This document shows, piece by piece, positions 46,182 to 57,439 of a DNA stretch of 64,000 nt; the first letter of the stretch is position 1; the number at the start of each line of letters is the position of its first letter. Under the pieces are notes generated by a model that worked only from the letters and a program-made list of their open reading frames with translations, was not told the origin of the DNA and made no database searches. This stretch comes from Vandiemenella viatica. Its lineage: Eukaryota; Arthropoda; Insecta; Orthoptera; Morabidae. The position numbers were made by a program, and so were the translations under genes. The stretch lies in contig CM061914.1 in the NCBI GenBank assembly GCA_031002005.1, positions 193,768,685 to 193,832,684 of the forward strand, read 5' to 3'.

Positions 46182-46936
46182 AGAAGGAATTGTTAGTACT
46201 GATATGAAGCGTATGGTGTACTATAATATATAACCAATGCTAATAAAAGGGCAGCTTGGTCATGGTGTGTGTGACGCGGACTGACAGTGGGCGGAGAGTT
46301 TCTCACTCTCTGGCAAGAGAGGTCGCTGTAACAGCACAGTAACAGTTCTCGACAATGTTTCAGTAACGGTTAAATATGTTTTAAACTGCAATGCAACTAC
46401 GAAGAATGTAAGTATTTCTTTTAAATCCAAATATTAGTTGCATTTTGTTATATGCGCTCGATGTACAGGCTTTAAATATATTCTCTGTCTTAGGAGATGC
46501 TGTTATAGCAGATATTTCCATTTAAATTTGAAAAGAACAGTATACAAAGTTTCATATGTCGTTTAAATCTACATTTTAATTAAGAGGAGACATGTCCAAT
46601 AGAGTGATCTACACGCAAAATGTGAACGTGGTGTCTGTGACGTCACTGACTCGACCTTCATTTGGGAGGTGAAGTAGCGGGGGGCGGGGAATCAGGCGAA
46701 ATCTCACCTGAGCTTTTTAAATTATTGAAGGACAGTAGAGAGAAATAATGATAATAATAAAAAAAATGTCCACGAAGCAGGAGGGGGGGGGGGGGAGGCC
46801 GTCAAAATGTCATCTTAAGGGAGTAAGGGGGGGAGGTGCGACCAGATAGAGATGGGAGCAGTTCGGAATTTCGGAAAAACACTTCACGTAATGTTTAAAT
46901 CAGGGTATTAGTTGTTCGTTTTGTTTTCTTTAGTTA
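46182..46936. other. Intron sequence with G-run MITE-like piece
   Basis: Near 46675-46900 G runs and GGAAAAACACTTCACGTAAT recall the ACGTGAGG MITE family. The rest is unassigned. Confidence 0.4.
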
Positions 46937-47975
46937 GGGAGCGTTCATAAACCACGTAGCTCCATTTGGCCTCCTGTGAACCCCCCCTCCCCCATATAAC
47001 ACTACGTGGCTTTTGCCTCTACCCCTCCCCACGTATCACGTAGGTTTTTTCTGTTTGACTCCAGAAGACGTTTTGTACTGTTTTCTCTTGTCAGACGATT
47101 GTAAATTACATACGGAGATAATTGACTGAGGGAAATAAATATTCACATGCTGTTGTGCGTTCTGTACCTTATTTTAACTGTGACATACAGGGTGATTATA
47201 ATTAAAGCTTAAGTTTCAAAACGCTCTAAAAAATAAACCACTGATTAGACTGACGTCAAAATTGAACGGCGTATTATTGAAGAACGAGGAAAGAACATGA
47301 CTGCAAGATGGCGCTCCTCTGGAAATTTCAAATCGAGTGAAGCAGTTGTTGAGGCGGCATTTCGGAAATGCTAGAACTATCAGTCGCCATTTCCCTACAG
47401 CCTGGCCGTCCCGATCACCTGATCTTAATCCGTGTGATTTCTGGCCGTGTGGTTATCTGAAAGATGTTGTGTTCAGTACTCAGATTGCCAACGTAGCCGA
47501 ATTGAAGACACGCATTGCGCAACACAGTCTGAACTTGACCCCGGTGACACTTCTATCGGTTGTGGAACATGCTGTCACCCGAATTAATCTTGTTGCACAC
47601 AACAGTGGACAGCATACTGAACATGTTTTGCGCCAGTCTCGCGAAACTTAAAAACCGATTGGAAGAATGCTTTTTATGCGGTTTTCGGCCTCACGACAGT
47701 TAAAAACCGATTGCATGGATGCGTTTTTGGTTCATGTTCTTTCCCCCTTCTTCAATAATACGCCGTTCAATTTTGACGTCATTCTAATCAGTGGTTCCTT
47801 TTTTAGTGCGTTTTGAAACTTAAACTTTAATTATAATCACCCTGTATAATATTAAAGGAAAGCTACGTAGTCTGGCTCGGGAACCCTACTCCCCCCACGT
47901 AACCCAGCGTAGCTTTCCAGCCTACCCCTTCTTCCCCACCTAGACCGACCCACGTAGTTTATGAACGCTCCCTTA
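46934..47975. mobile_element. PIF/Harbinger-like MITE, 377 bp, interrupted by a Tc1/mariner element
   Basis: The ends at 46937 and 47972 are GGGAGCGTTCATAAACCACG and, reverse complemented, GGGAGCGTTCATAAACTACG. A 3-bp duplication TTA lies on each side (46934-46936 and 47973-47975), as in PIF/Harbinger insertions. Inside are C-rich tracts. The 657-bp element at 47188-47844 is inserted in its middle. Confidence 0.85.
47186..47846 (+). mobile_element. Internally deleted Tc1/mariner element with ~110-bp terminal repeats
   Basis: The element is 47188-47844, flanked by TA on both sides. The left repeat starts CAGGGTGATTATAATTAAAG and stays aligned with the reverse-complemented right end for about 110 bases with under ten differences. 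The frame 47337-47651 on the + strand encodes the transposase end: WPSRSPDLNPCDFWPCGYLK, DVVFSTQIANVAELKTRIAQ. The SPDLNPxDFxxWGYLK block holds the last catalytic acidic region of the DDE/D domain. The N-terminus and earlier acidic residues are deleted. Confidence 0.9.
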
Positions 47976-48309
47976 CGAGTACGATGTGTAAAACCTGTCT
48001 GTCTGTTTCGGAGAGTCCCGGCGAAGCAGCGTCTTTAATCTTTGACTCGTTAAGTTGGTAGCACTGTAAGAATTGATTGCGTGTTGGCAACCCTGTGTTA
48101 AGCCAAAACAACGAGGAGATTGACTTCACTAGCGCTCCGCTTGATGTGAATGTTTGTACATTTTTAGTGAGAAATGTTTGCTTATCGAAACGACGTTGCA
48201 AGTAGTTGTACCCTCCAGGACGTCGACGAACTAAACAGGTCTGATTGTAATACTAACGCATACTGGTCCATCCACAACACAGATAAAATAATAATGCTTG
48301 ATTTCGTTG
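47976..48309. other. Intron sequence, nothing recognised
   Basis: No frames or repeat ends recognised. Confidence 0.35.
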
Positions 48310-48366
48310 TTTTTTTTTTTTAACTGCTTTACGTCTCTCAACAGCGAGGTCTTTAGAGACGGGGCT
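48310..48366 (-). mobile_element. SINE tail fragment, inverted
   Basis: T run then AACTGCTTTACGTCTCTCAA and GAGGTCTTTAGAGACGGGGC, the reversed SINE tail, directly joined to a LINE A copy. Confidence 0.65.
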
Positions 48367-49025
48367 TGATTTTGATTGTAAGGTGAGGAACAAGTTACTT
48401 GGTGACGACCTCCAGTGTAATCATCTTGGCATTACATCTCGTAATAAACTCACCTGTCAAGGAGACATTTCAAAATCTTTCATTTATTGAGGATTGCGAT
48501 AGAGGATGTTGCATAGAACTTTGGTCATATCATAGCTTAAAATTTATGGTGTAGAATGAGACCCAAATTTTCGGTACCAAATAGAGGAGTTCGACGAGGT
48601 GCAAACAAGGATTACTAAATTTGTCTCTGGAAATCATTGCAGAACACAATCAGCAACAGATATGATAAAAAAAAAGCTGAATTAGGGTTCATTGGAAGAT
48701 AGGAGGAGGGCGAAGAGAGTATACAGGACGTATGTTGGTGATGAAGCGTGGAAAGATATTGGTGTAAGAAGTAAGAATGGTGAATGGAAAATAAAAGATG
48801 ACCATGACAATAAGCTGGCACTCGATTTCAGGCCAAGCGTGTTGCTTTAGATTGGAATAAATTACAAAAACAATGAAAGAATTCAAAATTAAAATTCCTA
48901 AAGGAAAAATGTAGGGGGATTGCGAAATTGCACTAAACGAATTTACGATAAAAATTAATAAGAAAAGAGAAACTTTGTGTGTATGAAACTTTTGATGGGA
49001 ACTAGCACTCAACCGCAATTAAACT
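48367..49025 (+). mobile_element. LINE family A, copy 7, decayed
   Basis: Recognisable in shifted + frames: DFDCKVRNKLLGDDLQCNHL, FVSGNHCRTQSATDMI, RRRAKRVYRTYVGDEAWKDI and DDHDNKLALDF. The tail ACTCAACCGCAATTAAACTA ends it. Confidence 0.8.
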
Positions 49026-50304
49026 AAACTACTGCTATTAATGCTGATAAAATCGGGGACAACGTGAAGTATTATTGTTTCTTCGTGGGCAACTGAAATC
49101 TGGTAAATGACTGTAATTATGTGGACAGTAATTTTTCTATTTTTCTGTTATTTCATACGGGGTTGCTGCTATTAGCAGAAACCGAGGTAAATTCATATGA
49201 TTCCATGGTATTCACAACGACAATTGCTTCCTGGACCATGAAAGGAAGCAACTACCTTTGATAAGCAAATAATGTCGCAAAGTACTACAAAATGTTCTGG
49301 CAATACAGACAGCAATTTCCAAGCTGTTATAAGTACCAGTACTGTAACATCAGCCGCCACAAAAGTTCGTGTCCTGTACGCGCGTCGAAGTCTACAGAAG
49401 CTGACAGGTGTAGCAGTTTCCCGCAGCGGCCTTAACCAGGCTCTGTTCCTAAACTACTCAGACATTTTAAAAGGGCGTCTCTACCTTATTTCTTAGATTC
49501 TCTTCAAAACATTTTTTTTTTTATTCGCAAAAAATAATTACCGTTCAATCGATACTTACAATCGACCTAGCAAAATGCTCATGGAAGTTTGAAAATGGAA
49601 TGTTTAATTGGAATGTAATTATACATGCGGTTGGTGCCACTGTATATGGAATGAATATAACCGGTCGTCAGTTGATTTAGACCGCGAAAGCAGTGAAAGA
49701 TTTCACACCCACCGATCAGCTCACTGGGCCGAGAGCTTTGTTTTTCTCTCGATCACGAGTCTGATTTGCAGAAACGTATATTTCTTTGACTCCGTCACTT
49801 CGAGAGAGAAGAAATTGCGAGGAAATCGATTCTTAGTCGCGATAATCGATTTAACACACCGAAATCGATATGAAAATAGCACAGACACAGCAAATTCTGA
49901 AGAAACTCTTACATTTCGCATGTTTGCACTAGTTTACTGGAATAATATAGGGTCAGTGTACTATTTAGTGTTAGCTGTGACATTACTGACGGGGGAACTA
50001 AAGAGAGCAAAGTAGAAGTGAGCAAAGTAGAAGTGTAAATTCACTGGTGAACCATGGAGATAACGTAAGTTATCCGAATAAGATCAAAATGCATTAAAAA
50101 TAAAGATAATTAATAAGTAGGAAATGCAAGGAATCAAGGAAAAATACATAAAAAAAATATTGTGAAGGTGTAAAGTAAGAAATGTTACTGCAATTAGAAG
50201 AGTTTATGCCCTTTACTGCGATGGGGAAGTGTTGGCATCAGTAGTCAATTCAGTCGGGAATAACGTGGCTTCTTATTATAAGAGTTCAGACAGAACTTCA
50301 GCGA
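49026..50304. other. Intron sequence, nothing recognised
   Basis: A 135-codon frame at 49608-50015 has ordinary composition and no family resemblance that I can see. Confidence 0.35.
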
Positions 50305-50432
50305 TTTTACGCCAAGATCCTTCCTTCAGGAAGGCCATGGGCGAATTCCTTCCCGTTCCTTGTCCCCAGTCCCATCCCGCATCTAATGAACTCGACGTCG
50401 ACGAGGCGTAAAGCAATAAACAAATAAAAAAG
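50305..50432 (+). mobile_element. SINE copy 7, 3' half
   Basis: CTTCCTTCAGGAAGGCCATG, CCTTCCCGTTCCTTGTCCCC and the GACGAGGCGTAAAGCAATAA tail with A-rich end. The tRNA head is absent. Confidence 0.85.
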
Positions 50433-50599
50433 TTCCAGGGATTCTGCGAATATCTTTGTCCCATCGCTTTTCTGGTCCTCCCCTTACACTCCAACATCCG
50501 ATTAAAATGGCCGGCCTACTGCCCCTTCAAAATGGCTGCCTTCTCCGAGATATCTGTGACCTTTGTAAATGACGTAATTTGTTCTCTTATGCACTGACA

Positions 50600-50965
50600 T
50601 TTCGATACCTCTTTGGGCTTGGAAATTCATCTGCATCGTTTTCTTTTGTTATTGCCCATGTAGGTCCACGGGTAGCTTCCTCATAGACTGGGTTCTTCTT
50701 TTCTCTTTCCAGAACGTCTTCATCCTTCTCCTCTCCCTCCCTTCTTCTGAGATTTTCAATACCCTCTTCTCCTGTCTCTCCTATTGGTGATTCTGCAACC
50801 TGTTCTCGTAACCTTTTCCGTCGTTTATCCCTGATCTATTAGTTGGTGTGTACACATTTCTCAAGTTCCCGACATCTACTACCTTTATAGTGTTCTCCAC
50901 CCAGTCCTTTCTAAGTTCGTTTTTTTTCTATCTTTCCTCTCGCCCTGTCGTTCCTCTTCCACATT
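50600..50965 (-). mobile_element. Probable LINE 3' fragment
   Basis: The minus strand gives RKDWVENTIKVVDVGNLRNV, then after changes an EEATRGPTWAITKENDADEF stretch. It looks like the charged C-terminal part of an RTE-like element protein. Family not assigned. Confidence 0.4.
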
Positions 50966-50986
50966 CTTCTAGTCGTTCTACACGTA

Positions 50987-52030
50987 TCCGTTGTAAAAAA
51001 ACGGTTTTTTTCCTGACTTGAAAAAAAAACCTGTGAAAAAAAAGTTTTTTTTTTCTGGGACACGTTTAATATGATTGTTTTAGAGTTTATATTAAGTACT
51101 TATCTCAATTTTTAAATCTACTATATTTTCCTGGTTCAGTAGAAAAGAAAATTACGAAAATATTGGGAACATTGACTGAAGTTTTCTTTTACGAACGGGG
51201 ACTTCCCGAAGAGGTTATGTTACACGAGAAGGAATCCCCGTTGTTTGGATTCATACTTGCTATTTGAACTAGTGCTGCCAACCATGCGAATTTATCTGTA
51301 GACCTACGGATCTTTTCCAAAAAAATTAGGAATTCTAAATTTATCTGCGGCTTTTTGCCTCTTTTTATTACTTATTGTGCTTTACTTATATTCATATACT
51401 TGTTAAACTCTCAGCGTATAATGATACTGAGTCATTAAATTGTCAGTAATTATGAATCGTTTCCTTGAAACCGTTGGCGTAAACCAACGATTGAAAAAAA
51501 AAGCTCTTATTTTGTATGATAACAGATTTCAATTCAAACTTAAAAGACCTTAATACAGAATTATCGGCGCAGTCTTTATGCACAGTGTGTACTTTGCTCA
51601 CAATTTAAAATTGCAATCTCAAAATCTTTTGTGTACAATACAAGAACAACCAGTAAAAGAAACTGTAACTTCTTCTGAAGTTATGGATCTAGAGGAGACA
51701 GAAGAAGAAACAGAAAATTCCGACACCGACTGAACTAGTGTTGGTAGTGCTGATACTAGTGAATGTGGTACTGACATAGAGGATGAATAAAATTATGCTA
51801 TCCGTATAAATACATTTATGAATCATTATGTAAGACATTATATGAGTCAGTAAGATTTAAAACACACATGTAAAATGTAAGTTCCAAAAATAAAACTATA
51901 ATTTATCAAATATTCTGTTTTCTGAAGAAAAAAAATTAGAATAAAAACAAGGGTGCTAGGTTTTTTTTTTCATGTTTTCTTTTTTTCACAAAGCTGAAAA
52001 AAAACATTTTTTTTTCAGTTTGCAACACTA
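50987..52030 (+). mobile_element. hAT non-autonomous element, copy 2 of the pair, 1044 bp
   Basis: It is collinear with 45081-46173 over its length, including ATTGGGAACATTGACTGAAG, the GGGGACTTCCCGAAGAGGTT block and both small frames. The left end has lost the TAGTG terminus (starts near TTGTAAAAAAACGG), the right end TGCAACACTA is kept. The acidic frame (51582-51789) carries an internal TGA. Confidence 0.88.
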
Positions 52031-52602
52031 TTAGCATGCCTCGCTAATCTTGCCCTTCTGAGTCCTCATGTTCATGCACAACTCTTTGATCCTCGCACAA
52101 ATTCTTATTAATCTAATCCGAGATAGGTGATTCTAGTTTAATAACTGCTTTGGCACGTTGACTGTATTGTTCAGTGAGATGCTGTGAGTGTATTTCAAAG
52201 CGAGGGAGCTCGAAAAGCAGGCGGCCTCCATTTTAGTGATCAGCCCGTAAAGTGCGTAGAGACGCGATGGCTCTCGCGTGTGCCAGATGGCAGAGTTGTG
52301 GTCAGAGTTAATGGAGTCGGCGTTTCTCCGCCGTGATTGCGAGTTGCGGCGAATTGGCGACCGCGGGCGCTTTCGTTTCTCTCATAGCGCCACGTTTACA
52401 CGCGTGGCTTCGGCTGTGGTATGCGCGCTGCAAAAACTGACCTCCTTCGCCAGGAAACACACTCGCGGCCAAACCGCACACCGGTCCACGTGTTTCTTTC
52501 CCTCTGAAACACGTGAGGCGCGCCACAGAGCGACATGATCTGTGAACACCGTGATGGCCGTGTTGTTACGGACTACGCGGCTCCGCGTCAACACTTGCTA
52601 CC
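52031..52602. other. GC-richer intron stretch, nothing recognised
   Basis: Between 52200 and 52600 base composition rises and several short frames overlap, but none resembles a known protein and no convincing splice pair was seen. Confidence 0.35.
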
Positions 52603-53178
52603 GGGGAGCATCCATAAACTACGTCGCTCGTTGTTGGGAGGGGGGAGGGAGGTGTTGGCTGCAAAGGGGGCGTGCATTAATCACGTGAGGTGTTTTTCTG
52701 GATCCCCACCTCGTGTGGTGAGATTTGATGAGCGTAGTTTTATTGAGACTTTTTTTTGGCTCTCTCTAATTTCCTAGGTCGGTTATAAATCCCCCCTAAG
52801 TAGGCCCCACTAATTACGTGAGGGGAATAAGGGATAGGGGGAAAGGGGTCTGGCGATATCTAACCAAGGGGGAGGGGGGGTCAACAGATAACTCCGTGAG
52901 GTTTCGAAATTCTTGTTGGATTGTAGAGCTAAAAACAAAAAACAAAAAAAAAACGCGAAAGTCAATTTTAAGGGGGTATATCGCCGAAAAGTTGGGGTCT
53001 AACCAAAAAAAACATCTCAAAAAGTTGCGAGGGCGATTTCTGGAAGGGGGTGGGATGGGGGTTCTCACGAACCAGATCTCACCAGACAGGGGGGGGGGGC
53101 AGTTCTCACGAAGTCTCACCAGAGGGGGGAGGGTCCCGAAATCCGGAAAAACACCTCACGTGCTTTATGGATGCCCCC
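52603..53178. mobile_element. G-run MITE with GGGGAGCATCCATAAA-type ends, 576 bp
   Basis: The left end is GGGGAGCATCCATAAACTAC and the reverse-complemented right end is GGGGGCATCCATAAAGCACG. These are close to the MITE at 46937. Inside, ATCACGTGAGGTGTTTTTCT (52680) and GGAAAAACACCTCACGTG (53144) form a second inverted pair, and several long G runs occur. It may be one composite foldback or nested copies. Confidence 0.75.
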
Positions 53179-53289
53179 TAAACTCGGTATCGGCGTCCTT
53201 TGGAGGCCTTCTTTTTTTTTAGCTCTTCAAGAAATTGAAAAGATGACGTCAGATATCCGTCGATTACCCCTATTTCACATAACGTAATT

Positions 53290-53612
53290 AATGGACCCTC
53301 GAAGCTACGCTGGGGTACGTGGGGAGGAGGGGGGTGGTTACGGAGTCAGACCACGTAGCTTTTCATTCATATTATTTGTCACAGTGAAAATACAGCCGCG
53401 TATGAATGTATGTTTCCGTCATTTAATTACCTCCGTGTTTAATTTATGATAGTCGGACAAATGAAAGCAGTGCAAAATGTCTTCTGGAATCAATAGGGGA
53501 AAAAGCTACGAGCCACGCGAGGGAGGGGGGGGGGCAAAAGCAACGTCAGGCTACGTGGTGGGAGGGGGCTCACATGAGGCCAAAATGGAGTCACGTAGTT
53601 TATGGACGCTCC
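53290..53612. mobile_element. Second G-run MITE, 320 bp
   Basis: The reverse-complemented right end GGAGCGTCCATAAACTACGT belongs to the same family. The left end (ATGGACCCTCGAAGCTACG) is eroded. G runs near 53328 and 53525. Confidence 0.65.
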
Positions 53613-54703
53613 GCTGGTTGATTCCTCTAGAGCGGTGCTGTTCCAATCCGTGGAGGCAGTTACTAATTTCAGTTTGACAGAACTCTCCTGAGTTGTGTCG
53701 CAGAAAACTAGCAGTAAAGTCAGATGGATCTCTTCTGTTGTTAGAAAATGAGTCTCGCAAATTTTTTTCTATGCAAATACTTATTTTTTTCTTTATTTGG
53801 ATGTTCCGAAACTTTGTGACAGGAGTAAAACTTTGGCTCGACCGCATACTAACGCAGGAACTGATTTTATTTAGGGGCTTTGCCCCATATTCGTTCCTCC
53901 TTGGCTCCTACAGGTGCTAGGTAAATGTTCAATACGAAAAGGACGGCACTACTCAATAGTAAACACCGCATCAAATTTCCTCCAGTCATTCTGGACATAC
54001 GGACACAAAACACTGTCGCTGCACGGACGTAACTATTTCTTGTTACAGGGATGCTCCGAAAGTATTTGTAGGTGATTTTCATTCCAAGATTTACCTCCGA
54101 CAAGCAGGGCCTCGGTATTTTAACCCCCGTGTGTCTAGTGATAAGTTTTCTCGGGATTTTAATGCTTTGCTGTCACCTTACAAGGCAATAGTATAAAAGT
54201 GACAGAAAAAGTAATTAATACAAATACCTATAAGTAGAAAAACACAATTATAAACATTTTGTGAAGCGCTGTTCATTCTCAACGAAGACACTCCCACAGA
54301 GGTATTCTCTTCAAACGTAGAGAAAAGTCCATAGTGACTAGACAGTCGAGCGGAGCCTCGTGCAGGAGCTAATGTGTCAGCGAGTACGTCGTGGCGGCCA
54401 TGTTGCAGAGTGGCCGAGGCTGTTGCTGGGAGGACTCAGGAACCTTGGGCGCTGAGAGCAGACAGGCGAGGAATCCTTAAGAGGCGCCGTGAAGTCACCG
54501 CACGGAAAGAAGGTCCCTTTCTTGCAGACAAGATGGCGCAATCGAACAGCACCTCAGCAACCGTGAGAGGAGAGAATTAAGAGGCTGGGCAGGGAGACAC
54601 GAGACTAGTACCAGGACAAGAGGAGTACGGCGCTGACAGCCAGTCGAAACGTCGCCGTCTTGTTTCAGGGGAAAAGCACCCTTACGTATCATTTAAACTA
54701 GTG
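53613..54703. other. Intron sequence, nothing recognised
   Basis: GC-richer from 54340 to 54670 but without recognised coding. Confidence 0.35.
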
Positions 54704-54833
54704 GTTCCCAATTAGTGGTACTCAAGGGTACGGGGGATTGCTTCAAGCGGTACGAGTGACAATCTCTCCGCTGAGGTAATCGCAAAGACAATTAAAAAAT
54801 TATGCAAACATTACTATCTCCAAAATATATGTG
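54704..54833 (+). mobile_element. Truncated hAT MITE, relative of 8455-8781
   Basis: TAGTGGTTCCCAATTAGTGG and the following GGGTACGGGGGATT...CTTCA region match the left half of the element at 8455. It ends where a LINE R copy begins. Confidence 0.75.
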
Positions 54834-55375
54834 TGGAGCACAGCACTTTATAGCAGCGAGGCATGGACTTTAGGAATACCAGAAAGAAAATTGAACCACT
54901 TGAAAAGTGATCCTACAGAAGAATGCTGAAAATTAAGTGGACTGATAGAGTAAGAAAGTAACGAGTTCTGGAAATGGTGGGTGAGGAAAGAAGTTTGTGG
55001 AAGAAGCTTACAGAAATAAGAGACAGGCTGGTAGGTCATATTTTGAGACATGTTGGATTGGTTAATTTCTTAGTGGAGGGAACAGTGGAAGGTAAGAACT
55101 GTAGAGGAAGTCAGAGATTATAATATATGAAGCAGATAATTGAGGACGTGGGTTGTAAGGGGTATGTAGAGATGAAGAGGTTAGCATAAGATAGGAAGGG
55201 ATGGAGGATTGAATCAAACCAGTCGAAAGACTGATGACAGCAAAAAAAAAGGTATGGTCACGTTTTAAGACATGGGGAAATGGTTAAATTGTTAGCAAAG
55301 GGATCAGTCGATGGAAATAACTGAAGAGGTAGAGAGATAATAGAATATACGAAGCAGACAGGCCGTGAGGGGTGA
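54834..55375 (+). mobile_element. RTE-type LINE family R, copy 5, plus a second decayed unit
   Basis: The + strand reads WSTALYSSEAWTLGIPERK, RSLWKKLTEIRDRLVGHILR and a GTVEGKNCRG block. It ends GGATTGAATCAAACCAGTCG, hairpin CAGTC-GAAA-GACTG (55220-55233), then ATGACAGC and an A run. After the A run (55251-55375) a second, more decayed piece of the same 3' region follows in the same orientation. Confidence 0.85.
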
Positions 55376-55719
55376 ACAAGGTTTGTTGTAAGAACGGAGA
55401 CATTCCCGGCATATACTTGAAGTCTTCACAGGTACACCCGTGATGACTTCATTTCATGAAGAGGTGTTTGTTTCCGCTCGGCACTTGTTGGAGCGTGCCG
55501 CTGTTTCGTCACGGCCTCAGGGTGAGGTAATGGCGCCTTGGCGTAACTCATCGCCGCTGCTGGAGGTACACACGGCCACGAGAGGCCACTTACACGCCGC
55601 GGGGACAAGCCAAAGTGGCCTCTACGCGCGGCGGATAGTCCAGGGCACTTCTGTCTCATGGAGATGCAGCCATATTAACTGCTTGCATCGTTTCATACGT
55701 CCTGGGAACGATTTTAACG
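55376..55719. other. GC-richer intron stretch, nothing recognised
   Basis: A 105-codon frame at 55440-55757 and its reverse shadow have no recognised domain. Confidence 0.35.
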
Positions 55720-56335
55720 TATTTAATTTAATTGTGACCAAACATTTGCTCCAATGAGTATTTCGCAGCATGGCTAATTTCTCATTTCTTATCATTTTAT
55801 CTTAAATTCTTTGATTCAATTTCCCCACCAACGTACTTTTGCATTTTAAGGTTTAAATTTTAAATTCTTTCAGAGACTTTGGTGAACTGTTCATTTCTTC
55901 ACTTGGTAACTTATTCCAACCCCTGACTTACCAATGAAACAAAATTTTTCCTTTTCCATAATCCCTGAAGTCGAGTGTTATATAGCTTGTGGTCATGGTC
56001 ATCTTTTCCCTTCCATGCATCTCTTCAAATTCTTCCACCAATATCTTTACTCGCCTCGTCAGAAATATTTGCCTTGTACACTCCCATAACTCTCTTCACC
56101 CTCCTTCCATCTTCCAACGAATCCTATTCCAGCTCAATTATCATATCAGTTACTCACTGGATTCTGCGATAATTTCCACCAATAAATCTACCTACTCTTC
56201 TTTGCACGTGCTCCAACTGCTGTATTTGTTAACCAAAATGTGGGTCCCGTACTGCATCACCATATTCAAGCCATCGTCTCACCAAAGTTGTCTAACACAA
56301 TTCCCTCACTACTCTGTTTCATCTCACCATTGGTC
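55720..56335 (-). mobile_element. LINE family A, copy 8
   Basis: Reverse-strand words of the family are clear (AACTTATTCCAACCCCTGAC, GTGGTCATGGTCATCTTTTC, CTTTGCACGTGCTCCAACTG), corresponding to WNKLP, DDHDHKL and QLEHVQRR blocks, with many changes. Confidence 0.8.
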
Positions 56336-56639
56336 TGTCCAAAAAATGAAGGTTGGAATGTCTTCCACTAAGAATGGACAGTGCAACGTTTTACCTCTCG
56401 TGAGCTATGCAAACATTGCACCACACAGAATAACTCCAAAAATGACTTCAAAAACATCCATAAATAAAGCTCTAAACAAGCTCAAGTAATATTTCAATAC
56501 GTACGTAATAATTATATTTAGTTTATTACCTGTGGGCTTTTGTTCATTTAGGGGTTTGTTTGTATGAATTACATTCGCTGTCGCTTTCTGTTGTGAGGTT
56601 ACAGCTAATCATTACAATGCCGAAAGAAACGAATAACCA

Positions 56640-56961
56640 GAGACGATACCAGACGAGTTGAGCAATGAGAGTGAGGTACATATTGCTGGTAAATTTAAAA
56701 AAATATACAAAAAGAAAGATAGGTACAAATTCATTTGGAACACCTCTGAAAAATGTGGTGTTTCCAGCGACATATGTGTGTGTACCTATAGCTACAGAAC
56801 GACTGTACGAATTTTTGATGTGGTTTTACTGTTATGATAAGAATAAATTCAGGAAAAAATTGAAAGAATTTTTAATTGACAACTCCTTCTACTCTGTTGA
56901 AGAATTTATTTCTAAGGTATCTACAAAACAAACTGCCAATAGTTTGTGTAAATGTAGTTGA
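56640..56961 (+). mobile_element. LINE C-terminal fragment, other family
   Basis: The + frame ends YDKNKFRKKLKEFLIDNSFY, SVEEFISKVSTKQ, the FKxxLKxFLLxxxFYSVEEF end of Jockey/CR1-type proteins. Nothing upstream of 56640 was matched. Confidence 0.55.
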
Positions 56962-57439
56962 CATAATTAATGTACGATGTATGTTGTGACTGTACATCTA
57001 GTGGTGTACTTATTATTTTGTTATGCAATTGTTTGTCTGTAAATTGACTACTTTCCACGTCCCACAGAGCCAGTCTCTTATATTGGGATCAATGGAAAAT
57101 GAACGTATTGATGACGACCCCCCTCCCCTCCCCCCCCCCCCCAGAGTCAGAGTCCGTGCAGTGATTTCCGCCTACAGCCTCCAAGCTCTGTCGCAACTCC
57201 CATAAATCTTGCGCAAGCGGCGAAGGCGCTTGACTCACTTCACTCCCAGCTGCTACTAACGGAACAGCAAAGAGACGAAAACACAACGGCGGATGTAACA
57301 CACTGTTAACAAAATATCTGGAATGCTGGGGTAGCCAGCCTTATCATCATTACTACAAAAATCTGATTGTACGCCATTTTTCATAGTTGAAGAGCAATTA
57401 TTATTATTATTATCGTATGCCAAGTACAACAAAAGACAT
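56962..57439. other. Intron sequence with C run, nothing recognised
   Basis: C run at 57130-57142. No frames of interest. Confidence 0.35.

Noticed and set aside
49608..50015. 135-codon + frame
   Set aside because: No family resemblance, ordinary intron composition, no splice or promoter support.
52200..52600. Alternative first exon of the PTB gene
   Set aside because: GC content rises and frames overlap, but I found no start, domain or donor that would connect to the exon at 60903.
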